Shown here: positions 1 to 6,019 of the stretch, piece after piece
Numbering within the stretch: position 1 is the first letter of the stretch
How the letters are laid out: each line of letters begins with the position of its first letter
Assembly (NCBI GenBank): GCA_944385065.1
Contig: CALWVX010000025.1
Coordinates: forward strand, 1-13,972
Direction of reading: 5' to 3'
Origin: an uncultured Oscillospiraceae bacterium
GTDB lineage: Bacteria; Bacillota; Clostridia; Oscillospirales; Oscillospiraceae
DNA length: 13,972 nt
Notes under the pieces: generated by a model
The model's database searches: none
The model's input: the letters and a program-made list of their open reading frames with translations, nothing else
What the model was told of the DNA's origin: nothing
Program-made: the position numbers and the translations under genes

Positions 1-513
1 CTGCTGTCCATCACCCGGGTTCAGGACGGCTCCGTCCCCCTGCACAAGCAGCCCGAGATGCTGGAGGAGGTGGCGGGCGACGCGCTGCTGGCCACCAAAC
101 GTCACTTCCCGGACTGCACAATCCAGCTGGAGCTGCCGGATGACATTCTCTACCTTCCCATGGACCCCTTTCTGGTGAAGCAGGTCATTGTCAACCTGCT
201 GGAAAACGCGGTGCGCCACTCGGGAGACCTGGACCACATCCGGCTCAGCCTGTTCCGCCAGGACGACTTCGCGGTGGTGGAAGTGCGGGACCGGGGCAGG
301 GGACTGCCGCCCGACGTATGCCAGGCGGTGCAGACGGGTCAGCCGCTGCCCCATTCCCTGTCCGGAGACAGCACCCGGGGCATGGGCATCGGCCTGTCGG
401 TCTGTCAGCGTATTATCAAGGCCCACGGCGGTTTCTTCGCCGCGGGAAACGATCCCAAGGGCGGGGCGGTCTTCCGCTTCGGCCTGCCTATGGAGGAGAC
501 TGACCATGAGTGA
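1..513 (+). CDS. kdpD: Sensor histidine kinase KdpD-type, C-terminal part (5' truncated)
   Basis: This is the C-terminal part of a sensor histidine kinase; the gene runs in from the left edge, since the frame is open from base 1 and begins LLSITRVQDG, the segment that follows the dimerisation helices in KdpD-like kinases. The rest is the HATPase_c domain: an N box (VNLLENAVRHSG), a G1 box (VRDRGRGLPPD) and a G2 box with the KdpD-like run GMGIGLSVCQRIIKAHGG. The phospho-accepting His, the sensor and the membrane segments are outside the window. It would autophosphorylate and pass the phosphate to the regulator encoded next, whose ATG lies inside its last codons (8-base overlap), which implies translational coupling. 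KdpD/KdpE pairs usually respond to potassium limitation or osmotic stress, but no potassium transporter is visible here, so the signal is inferred. Kinase identity is secure; the KdpD assignment rests on the partner and on the end of the protein. Confidence 0.9.
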   Translation: MLSITRVQDGSVPLHKQPEMLEEVAGDALLATKRHFPDCTIQLELPDDILYLPMDPFLVKQVIVNLLENAVRHSGDLDHIRLSLFRQDDFAVVEVRDRGRGLPPDVCQAVQTGQPLPHSLSGDSTRGMGIGLSVCQRIIKAHGGFFAAGNDPKGGAVFRFGLPMEETDHE

Positions 514-1213
514 AAAACAGACGATCCTGGTTATCGAGGACGACCGCTCCATCAGCAACTTTATCTGCCGGGCCCTGGCCGCCAACGACTACAAGGCCAT
601 TCCCGCATTTCGCGGGAAGGAGGGGCTGTCCCTGTTTTTCTCCCACAGCCCCGACCTGATTCTTCTGGACCTGGGGCTGCCTGATATGGACGGTATGGAC
701 ATCCTCGCCCAGCTGCAGGAACTGCCCCAGAGCGTACCTGTCATCATCATCTCCGCCCGGGACCGGGAAAATGAAAAAGTAAAAGCCCTGGATATGGGGG
801 CGGACGACTATGTGGTCAAGCCCTTCGGGGTCTCCGAACTGCTGGCCCGCATCCGCTCCGCTCTGCGTCGGTCCGACCGCCTCAAGCTCAGTCAGGGCAT
901 CCAGCGGGACGTGTACCAGATCAAGGACCTGACGGTGGACCTGTCCAAGCACCAGGTGCTGCTGGGCGATGAAGAAATTCACTTCACCCAGAATGAGTTC
1001 AAAATCATTGAGCTGCTGGCCATCCACGCCGGCAAGGTGCTCACCTATGACTTCATTCTCAAGCATGTGTGGGGCCCCTATGGGGGGAGCGGCAACAACC
1101 AGATTCTCCGGGTCAACATGGCCAATATCCGCCGCAAGCTGAAGGAAAATCCCTCCGACCCCAAATACATTCACACCGAGCTGGGGATCGGGTACCGTAT
1201 GCTGGACGACTGA
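506..1213 (+). CDS. kdpE: Response regulator KdpE-type (OmpR/PhoB family)
   Basis: The 235-residue product has a receiver domain (about residues 5-118) and an OmpR-type winged-helix DNA-binding domain (about 135-235). The receiver shows the acidic pocket E11-D12, the phospho-acceptor D55 (LLDLGLPDMDG), S83 and K105 (VVKPF). The C-terminal domain has the KdpE-like ending MANIRRKLKENPSDPKYIHTE followed by GIGYRM. I start at 506 because the sequence from there begins MSEKQTILVIEDD at the expected N-terminus and GGAGGAG lies 8 bases upstream; the longer frame reading from 188 is only a shadow of the kinase gene. The gene overlaps the kinase stop by 8 bases. It would activate transcription once phosphorylated, probably of potassium-uptake genes outside the window. 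A terminator hairpin follows 11 bases after the stop. Confidence 0.93.
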   Translation: MSEKQTILVIEDDRSISNFICRALAANDYKAIPAFRGKEGLSLFFSHSPDLILLDLGLPDMDGMDILAQLQELPQSVPVIIISARDRENEKVKALDMGADDYVVKPFGVSELLARIRSALRRSDRLKLSQGIQRDVYQIKDLTVDLSKHQVLLGDEEIHFTQNEFKIIELLAIHAGKVLTYDFILKHVWGPYGGSGNNQILRVNMANIRRKLKENPSDPKYIHTELGIGYRMLDD

Positions 1214-1224
1214 GAAGTGAAACA

Positions 1225-1269
1225 GACGCGGCTCGCTCCTGGGAGCGCGCCGCGTCTTAACGTTTTCTT
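1225..1269 (+). terminator. Terminator after kdpDE
   Basis: GACGCGGC at the left base pairs with GCCGCGTC at the right, and after one mismatch CGCTC pairs with GAGCG. The stem of about 14 pairs spans 1225-1256 and is followed by a broken T-rich run (TTAACGTTTTCTT). It begins 11 bases after the regulator stop, in the right orientation to end the kdpDE transcript. Confidence 0.75.
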
Positions 1270-1472
1270 GATGCAGGTTTTTTCATCATTTACACCCGCT
1301 TTATTTTTATTTCTCTATAATAAAAATTGCAAGGGACCTTTTCCATGCACCCTTGCCCATCCCTCTCCGGGCCGGATCTTTTCACTTCCTCCGGGCCGGA
1401 CCCAGACGGCGGAGGCGTAAGTCCCTTCTCTCCTGGACTCACACTCTCTCCCCTTCGCCGCCCCCTACTCAG

Positions 1473-1504
1473 CCTCCCCTCCGCCAAGGGGAGGTTATTT
1501 TTTT
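1473..1504 (+). terminator. Second + strand terminator hairpin, overlapping the end of sigF
   Basis: CCTCCCCT (1473-1480) pairs perfectly with AGGGGAGG (1487-1494) across a six-base loop, followed at once by TTATTTTTTT. The T-run is on the + strand side, so the hairpin would stop read-through from kdpDE rather than end the convergent sigF transcript. Its last T residues overlap the sigF stop codon. The CCTCCCCT/AGGGGAGG core resembles GC-rich palindromes repeated in gut Clostridia, so it may be a repeat recruited as a terminator. The stretch between this hairpin and the kdpDE terminator holds an AT-rich patch (about 1260-1330) and no gene that I can support. Confidence 0.65.
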
Positions 1505-2216
1505 ACCCCATTTCCCGCCTCAGCCGCTCCAGAGCCCGGCGCTCCAGGCGGGACACCTGCACCTGAGACACCCCCAGCACCCGGGCGACCACCGTCTGGG
1601 TCATGCCCCGCTGGTATCGGAGGGCCAGCACCTGGCGCTCCCGGTCCGGCAGGGAGGCCACTGCCGCGCGCAGCGTCAGCCGCTCCACCAGCTTCTCCTC
1701 CTCGTTTCCGCAGGTAAGAAGCCCCTCCAGCGTCAGATCCCCCTCCCCGGTCTGGGCCTGGAGCGATACCACCGGCTCGGCGGCAGTCTCGGCGGCGGCA
1801 ATTTCCTCGGCGGTCAGTCCGGTGTCGGCAGCCAGCTCTGACAGCGTGGGCTCCCGCCCCAGATCTCCGGCCAGCCTGGCCCGGGCCGCCCGGACGCTGA
1901 CTCCCCGCTCCTTCATGCCCCGGCTCACCTTCACCGGGCCGTCGTCCCGGAGAAAACGGCGGATCTCCCCTGCAATCTTGGGCACCGCGTAAGTGGAAAA
2001 CTGCGTGCCGTACGCCGGATCAAAGCCCCGAACCGCTTTGAGAAAGCCCAGACAGCCCAGCTGATACAGGTCGTCCGGCTCCACTCCCCGGCCGTAAAAG
2101 CGGCGCACCACGCTCCAGATCAGGCCGTTGTTCTCCAGCAGCACCTGCTCACAGGCCCGGTCATCCCCCTCCCGGGCCGCCTGCAGAAGCGCCGGGTCGG
2201 ACAGGGCGCCGCTCAT
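1503..2216 (-). CDS. sigF: Forespore sigma factor SigF (SpoIIAC)
   Basis: This is a sigma-70 family factor of 237 residues, slightly shorter than the B. subtilis protein. The region-2 block runs from GVEPDDLYQLGCLGFLKAV through FSTYAVPKIAGEIRRFLRDD to VKVSR, which is very like SigF; regions 3 and 4 follow, with LPDRERQVLALRYQ and GVSQVQVSRLERRAL as the helix-turn-helix. It directs RNA polymerase to early forespore genes after septation. SigG is similar, but the order spoIIAA-spoIIAB-sigma identifies SigF. I start at the ATG at 2216, which shares its A with the TGA of spoIIAB (TGATG coupling); a GTG one codon upstream (2219) is an alternative. The spoVA genes that follow sigF in Bacillus are absent here. 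The stop overlaps a T-run belonging to an opposing terminator. Confidence 0.95.
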   Translation of the reverse strand: MSGALSDPALLQAAREGDDRACEQVLLENNGLIWSVVRRFYGRGVEPDDLYQLGCLGFLKAVRGFDPAYGTQFSTYAVPKIAGEIRRFLRDDGPVKVSRGMKERGVSVRAARARLAGDLGREPTLSELAADTGLTAEEIAAAETAAEPVVSLQAQTGEGDLTLEGLLTCGNEEEKLVERLTLRAAVASLPDRERQVLALRYQRGMTQTVVARVLGVSQVQVSRLERRALERLRREMG

Positions 2217-2653
2217 CACCGCCCCGCCCGCCGGGCGATTTTTCGTCTCATGGTGACCGTGGTCCCCTTCCCCGGGGCAGAGCGCACCTTCAGCGTGTCC
2301 ATAAAGCTCTCCATGATGGTGAACCCCATGCCGGAGCGCTCCTCACCTCCGGTGGTAAACAGGGGGGTGCGCGCCTGCTCCACGTCCGCGATCCCCACGC
2401 CCCGGTCCTTGACCACAATCTCCAGCACATGGTCCTCCCGCACCCGCAGCTTCATCGTCACGCTCCCCAGCGTATCCGGATAGGCGTGAACAATGGCGTT
2501 GGTCACCGCTTCGGACACGGCGGTCTTGATGTCGTTGATCTCCTCCAGCGTGGGGTCCAGCTGGGCGGCAAAGCAGGCCGCCGCCGCCCGGGCAAACCCC
2601 TCGTTGGCCGAGCGGCTGGGGAATTCCAGCGTCACTTGATTTTCCACTTTCAT
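2216..2653 (-). CDS. spoIIAB: Anti-sigma F factor / serine kinase SpoIIAB
   Basis: The 145-residue product matches the usual size of about 146. It is a GHKL-fold kinase that binds and silences SigF and phosphorylates SpoIIAA. Visible motifs are the N box SEAVTNAIVHAY (E48, N52), the G1 box VKDRGVGI and the G2 loop GGEERSGMGFTIMESFMD. I chose the ATG at 2653 over the further upstream in-frame start because MKVENQVTLEFPS is the conserved N-terminus and AAAGGA lies about 10 bases before it. It sits 19 bases after spoIIAA and overlaps the sigF start, so all three genes should be co-translated at fixed ratio, as the partner-switching mechanism requires. Confidence 0.95.
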   Translation of the reverse strand: MKVENQVTLEFPSRSANEGFARAAAACFAAQLDPTLEEINDIKTAVSEAVTNAIVHAYPDTLGSVTMKLRVREDHVLEIVVKDRGVGIADVEQARTPLFTTGGEERSGMGFTIMESFMDTLKVRSAPGKGTTVTMRRKIARRAGR

Positions 2654-2672
2654 ATGTATCGATTCCTTTCTG

Positions 2673-2996
2673 CTATGTGTCCGGTCCGCCGGGCTCAAAG
2701 CGGATCAGCCGCTCCAGGCCGGCGGCCTGAAATACCTTCCGCGCCTGGGGCGGGGCGCCCGCCACCCGCAGGCTCCCTCCCGCCTGGACCATCCGGCGCT
2801 GGGCCCGGAGCAGCACCGCAATGCCGGAGCTGTCCGTAAAAGTCAGCCCGCTCAGATCCAGGGTCAGCTCCCGAGGCCTGGACTCGTCAATCCGCCGGTC
2901 CAGCTCCTCCATCACCTCCCGGGCCCGGTGGTGGTCCAGCTCCCCGGACACCCGGGCGGTCAGCGCCCGGCCCTGTTCTCTGCAGGTCAGAGACAT
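2673..2996 (-). CDS. spoIIAA: Anti-anti-sigma factor SpoIIAA
   Basis: This is a STAS-domain protein of 107 residues. The key block LDLSGLTFTDSSGIAVLL carries the regulatory serine, the second S of DSSG (S57 here, equivalent to Ser58 of B. subtilis). When dephosphorylated by SpoIIE in the forespore, SpoIIAA binds SpoIIAB and frees SigF; when phosphorylated by SpoIIAB it cannot. The ATG at 2996 follows GAGGAGGGG with suitable spacing. It is the first gene of the operon. In Bacillus this operon is read by sigma-H with Spo0A; a TATAAT hexamer lies on this strand at 3033-3038, but I could not find a convincing partner -35 or a clear sigma-H site. Confidence 0.93.
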   Translation of the reverse strand: MSLTCREQGRALTARVSGELDHHRAREVMEELDRRIDESRPRELTLDLSGLTFTDSSGIAVLLRAQRRMVQAGGSLRVAGAPPQARKVFQAAGLERLIRFEPGGPDT

Positions 2997-3159
2997 ATCG
3001 CCCCTCCTCTTCTGTGATCATTCTTCCTCTCCATTATAGGTCCCCGTGGCGTCGAATCCGATCACATTTGGGGGGCAATTCATTTTTTCAGGCAAGCCCC
3101 CTCCCCGTCTCCGGCATTTCTTCCCGCGAAAGCGGGAAAAATTTTCCTGCAAAAGGGTC

Positions 3160-3188
3160 TTGACAAATGCGCCCTTCCGTTATACCAT
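3160..3188 (+). promoter_or_regulatory. Promoter of the ytr-like ABC operon
   Basis: TTGACA (3160-3165) is a perfect -35. With a 17-base spacer the -10 is TACCAT (3183-3188), a 4/6 match; TATACC at 3181 gives a shorter spacer of 15. A palindromic operator starts at the last base of this -10. Transcription would begin near 3195 and leave a leader of about 100 bases before the GntR gene. The weak -10 fits a promoter controlled by a repressor. Confidence 0.7.
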
Positions 3189-3206
3189 GTATATAGTATA
3201 TATACA
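3188..3206 (+). promoter_or_regulatory. Probable operator of the GntR/YtrA-type repressor
   Basis: The 19-base site TGTATATAGTATATATACA is a perfect inverted repeat: 8-base arms TGTATATA and TATATACA around GTA. It overlaps the end of the -10 and the expected start site. Known operators of the YtrA subfamily have GTATA...TATAC half-sites, and the first gene of the operon encodes such a regulator, so autorepression is the natural reading. Binding itself is inferred. Confidence 0.7.
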
Positions 3207-3297
3207 GTAAGCCTGAAATAACAGTTGAACGGGCGCGCGCCGGACCGTCGCGCAGGCCGGCAGCCTCCGCCCCGCCCGCTGTTAAAGGGAGAGAAAC

Positions 3298-3678
3298 ATG
3301 GACATCATTTTAAGCAATTCCAGCGGAAAGCCCATTTACGAACAGATCACCGACCAGGTCAAGGCCCAGATCCTGTCCGGCGCCCTGGCGGCGGGGGACG
3401 CCCTGCCCTCCATGCGGCTGCTGGCCAAAGAGCTGCGCATCTCGGTCATCACCACCAAGCGGGCGTATGAGGAACTGGAACGGGAGGGTTTTCTGGAAAA
3501 CGTCCCGGGCAAGGGGTGCTTTGTGGCCCCTCAGAACCCGGAGCTGCTCCGGGAGGCCCAGCTGCGGAAGGTGGAGGAAAAACTGTCCCAGGCGGTGGAG
3601 GAGGCCCGAAAGGGGGCCTTCCCCCTGGAGGAGCTTCACCAGATGCTGGACATCTTATATAAGGGTGACGAATTATGA
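3298..3678 (+). CDS. GntR-family transcriptional regulator, YtrA subfamily
   Basis: The 126-residue DNA-binding regulator has an N-terminal GntR winged helix (about residues 10-75): PIYEQITDQVKAQIL, then LPSMRLLAKELRISVITTKRAYEELEREGFL and GKGCFV. The C-terminal tail is a short helix of about 50 residues with no room for a FadR- or UTRA-type ligand domain, which is what defines the YtrA/YhcF group. Members of this group usually sit first in an ABC transporter operon and repress it; in B. subtilis YtrA responds to cell-wall-active peptides. The ATG at 3298 has AAAGGGAGA upstream. The stop overlaps the next start in an ATGA. The ligand or signal cannot be told from sequence. Confidence 0.9.
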   Translation: MDIILSNSSGKPIYEQITDQVKAQILSGALAAGDALPSMRLLAKELRISVITTKRAYEELEREGFLENVPGKGCFVAPQNPELLREAQLRKVEEKLSQAVEEARKGAFPLEELHQMLDILYKGDEL

Positions 3679-4535
3679 CAAACGCCATTGAGATCCGGGA
3701 CCTGTGCAAGTCCTATGGAGATTTTTCCCTTCGGCACATCAATCTGACGCTCCCCGGCGGCTCCATCATGGGACTGATCGGGGAAAACGGGGCGGGAAAA
3801 ACCACCACCATCAAGTGTATTTTGAACCTCATCCACCGGGACGGGGGCGAAATCTCCCTTCTGGGCCACGACAACCTGCGGGAGGAGACGCTGGCCAAGC
3901 AGGACGTGGGCGTGGTGCTGGACGAGTGTTTTTTCCACGACTCCCTGCGCCCCCGGGACGTGGGCCGGATTCTGGCCCCGGTGTTCCAGAACTGGGATCA
4001 CGAGCTCTACGGGGACTATCTGGACCAATTCCGTCTGCCGGCCAACAAGCTCATCAAGGAATTCTCCCGGGGCATGAAGATGAAGCTGTCCCTGGCCGCC
4101 GCCCTGGCCCACCACCCCCGGCTTCTGATCCTGGACGAGGCCACCGCCGGTCTGGACCCGTTGGTCCGGGACGAAATTCTGGACGAGTTCCTGGCCTTTA
4201 TCCAGGACGAGGACCACGCCATCCTCATCTCCAGCCACATCACCTCCGATCTGGAGAAGGCGGCCGACTACATCACCTATCTCCACCAGGGTCAGATCGT
4301 CCTGTCCGAGTCCAAGGATGTGATTCTGGACAGCTACGGCCGGATGGCCTGCACCGCCGGGCAGCTGGAGCAGATCGACCGGGCTGATCTGCTTCGGGTC
4401 CGCAGAGGTTCCTTCGGCTGTGAGGGGCTGGTCTCCGACCGGGCCGCCTTTCGGCGGAAATATCCCGACCTGCTGGTGGAAAAAACCACGCTGGAAGACA
4501 TCATGCTGTTTATTGGAAAGGGGGAAGCGGTATGA
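3675..4535 (+). CDS. ABC transporter ATP-binding protein (YtrB-like)
   Basis: This is a cytoplasmic ATPase subunit of 286 residues that would power the permease encoded next. It shows Walker A GENGAGKTT (36-44), an ABC signature in the degenerate form FSRGMKMKLSLA, Walker B LLILDEATAGLDPL and an H-switch ISSHITSDLEKAADY. The signature is SRGM rather than SGGQ, as is common in ABC-2 type exporters such as YtrB and BcrA-like ATPases. About 60 residues after the H-loop form the C-terminal extension typical of that group. It overlaps the GntR gene and the permease by 4 bases each (ATGA), so the three are translationally coupled. The substrate is unknown; a role in peptide or cell-envelope stress tolerance is suggested only by the family context. 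Confidence 0.92.
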   Translation: MTNAIEIRDLCKSYGDFSLRHINLTLPGGSIMGLIGENGAGKTTTIKCILNLIHRDGGEISLLGHDNLREETLAKQDVGVVLDECFFHDSLRPRDVGRILAPVFQNWDHELYGDYLDQFRLPANKLIKEFSRGMKMKLSLAAALAHHPRLLILDEATAGLDPLVRDEILDEFLAFIQDEDHAILISSHITSDLEKAADYITYLHQGQIVLSESKDVILDSYGRMACTAGQLEQIDRADLLRVRRGSFGCEGLVSDRAAFRRKYPDLLVEKTTLEDIMLFIGKGEAV

Positions 4536-5182
4536 CCGGATTGATTTTAAAGGATTTGCTGGTCATGCGCAAAACTGTCAGGTCCTATCTCATTTTCCTG
4601 CTGCTCTACGCCCTGCTGGCGGTGTTTGACATCTTTCCCCTGTCCACCGTCACCGCGGTGACCGAGCTTATCATCATGATGCTGCCTCTGTCCGCCTTCT
4701 CCTATGACGATCTGGCCAAGTGGGACCGGTACGCCGCCGCCCTTCCCCTGGGCCGCCGGACCCTGGTGGGCGCCCGGTACTGCTTTGCCCTCCTTATGGC
4801 GGCGGCGGCCACCCTGTTCTGCCTGCTTCTGTCCGTCCTGCTGTCCATCGTCCAGGGGGCCCTTCTGGCTGAGAGCATCGTCTCTCTGGCCGTCTGCCTG
4901 GGTTACGGGATACTCATCGCCGACATTCTGCTCCCCCTGTGCTACAAGCTGGGGGTGGAACGGGCTCGTCCCTATATGTATGTGGTGATCTTTGTTCCGG
5001 TGCTCCTCTTCTTCGGGGCCTATCAGCTGGGGCTGATCTCCTCCGGGACCTTCGCCGCCCTGGAGGCCCTGCCCGAGGCCGCCCTGCTGGCGGGTGTGGG
5101 GTTGGCCGCCCTGCTGCCCCTGCTGGGCATGGGGATCTCCTATTGGGTCTCCTGCCGGATCATGGAGGGCAAGGAGTTCTGA
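4532..5182 (+). CDS. ABC-2 type permease
   Basis: The 216-residue integral membrane protein has about six hydrophobic helices, near residues 18-32, 40-57, 78-107, 115-138, 147-169 and 184-207. The pattern, with a charged N-terminus (MTGLILKDLLVMRKTV) and the segment SAFSYDDLAKWDRYAAALPLGRRTLV after the second helix, is characteristic of the ABC2_membrane_5 family found next to YtrA/YtrB-like genes. It would form the membrane channel with the upstream ATPase, probably as a dimer. It overlaps that ATPase gene by four bases. The stop is immediately followed by the start of a small membrane protein. Confidence 0.88.
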   Translation: MTGLILKDLLVMRKTVRSYLIFLLLYALLAVFDIFPLSTVTAVTELIIMMLPLSAFSYDDLAKWDRYAAALPLGRRTLVGARYCFALLMAAAATLFCLLLSVLLSIVQGALLAESIVSLAVCLGYGILIADILLPLCYKLGVERARPYMYVVIFVPVLLFFGAYQLGLISSGTFAALEALPEAALLAGVGLAALLPLLGMGISYWVSCRIMEGKEF

Positions 5183-5183
5183 G

Positions 5184-5339
5184 ATGAGAGCCTGCGCCTT
5201 TCTGGTCTGGTCGGCCTGCCTGCTGGCCGTGGCTCTGTCCGCCCTGCGCTTCGCCTTTGTGGCCACCGTCCCGGAGCGGGTGCTGGCTCTGGCGGTCCTG
5301 ATCCTGGCCGGCGTCTTTGCCCTGCGAAACCAAAAATAA
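5184..5339 (+). CDS. Small membrane protein, 51 residues, last gene of the ABC operon
   Basis: The ATG at 5184 is one base after the permease stop and has AAGGAG seven bases upstream, inside the end of the permease gene. The product starts MRACAFLVWSACLLAVALSALR and has two hydrophobic stretches (about residues 4-22 and 29-46) split by a short polar link, ending in the charged tail RNQK. The ribosome binding site, the position in the operon and the terminator 25 bases after the stop all support a real gene. I do not recognise a family. It could be an accessory subunit or regulator of the transporter, or an unrelated small membrane protein. Confidence 0.7.
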   Translation: MRACAFLVWSACLLAVALSALRFAFVATVPERVLALAVLILAGVFALRNQK

Positions 5340-5363
5340 GCCCGCCCCCTGCGGGGCGGAGAC

Positions 5364-5402
5364 AAAAAATCTTCCGCCGGTTCTGCCGGCGGAAGATTTT
5401 TT
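5364..5402. terminator. Bidirectional terminator between the ABC operon and the Nudix gene
   Basis: AAAAAATCTTCCGCCGG (5364-5380) pairs perfectly over 17 bases with 5386-5402, across the loop TTCTG. Each strand ends the stem with six or more T residues, so the hairpin can end both converging transcripts. A smaller hairpin (CCGCCCC 5342-5348 with GGGGCGG 5353-5359) lies just before it. The Nudix stop codon abuts the stem. Confidence 0.9.
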
Positions 5403-6015
5403 ATGATTCAGACAGGAACTTCACCAGATTCCGGGTGATCCGCCCGGTCAGCCCCCAGACGGCGTGCTTCCCCCAGGGGTAAACGGGGACATTCTCCTTT
5501 CCCGGCTGCCAGCGGTAATCCTCCGGGATGCCCACCAGCTCGTTGGGAAAGCCCCGGGTCTCGGGAACCAGCTGATACTCGTACTCCAGGGGCGGGTGGT
5601 CTTTCAGGTGGGCCAGGGGGATCAGAAAGGTCTCCTCCACCTCGGCGGGATTGAGGCGCATGCGCGACACAGCCTCCTCCTCCACCACAGCCGCCACCGG
5701 CTGCATGAGGAAATTGGCCCGGTGGGCGATGAAATCCAGCCGCCCCAGCAGACGGATCCGCTCCGGCGGGATCCCCAGCTCCTCCCAGGTCTCCCGCAGC
5801 GCGCAGTCCTCGGGGCTCTCGCCCGCCTCCATCCGCCCGCCGGGAAAGCACACCTCGCCGGGCTGCCGCCGCATGGTCCGGGCCCGCACTTCATACAGCA
5901 GGGAGGGCTCTCCGTCCCGCTCCACCACAGGGACCAGCACCGCGTAGTACCGGGTGCAGTCCATCAGGCCCGGGGTCCGGGCCGACAGCTTTTGCTCCAG
6001 ACGGTTCCAGTCCAT
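5401..6015 (-). CDS. Nudix hydrolase, CoA pyrophosphatase type
   Basis: The product has 204 residues. The Nudix box spans residues 60-82 and fits GX5EX7REUXEEXGU, reading GRMEAGE...RETWEELGI. Directly before it, residues 39-60 read LLYEVRARTMRRQPGEVCFPGG, matching the extra motif of CoA pyrophosphatases (LLTxRSxxxRxxxGxxxFPGG; NudL/PCD1/NUDT7 group). Such enzymes cleave CoA or acyl-CoA to phosphopantetheine and 3',5'-ADP, needing Mg or Mn held by the box glutamates. The N-terminal half before residue 20 is short, as usual. The ATG at 6015 lies four bases after the argS stop with GGAGAAG upstream, so it is probably co-transcribed with argS. Substrate preference is inferred from the motif. Confidence 0.88.
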   Translation of the reverse strand: MDWNRLEQKLSARTPGLMDCTRYYAVLVPVVERDGEPSLLYEVRARTMRRQPGEVCFPGGRMEAGESPEDCALRETWEELGIPPERIRLLGRLDFIAHRANFLMQPVAAVVEEEAVSRMRLNPAEVEETFLIPLAHLKDHPPLEYEYQLVPETRGFPNELVGIPEDYRWQPGKENVPVYPWGKHAVWGLTGRITRNLVKFLSES

Positions 6016-6019
6016 TTTG

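Noticed and set aside
188..505. Long open frame joined to the kdpE start, giving a 341-residue protein
   Set aside because: The first part is a frame-shifted shadow of the kinase gene; the receiver domain starts at 506 with its own ribosome binding site.
2997..3060. Sigma-H promoter of spoIIA, or a sigma-A promoter using TATAAT at 3033-3038
   Set aside because: The TATAAT has no matching -35 at 16-18 bases, and the GAAT near it lacks an AGGAww partner at the right distance; expected biologically but not shown.
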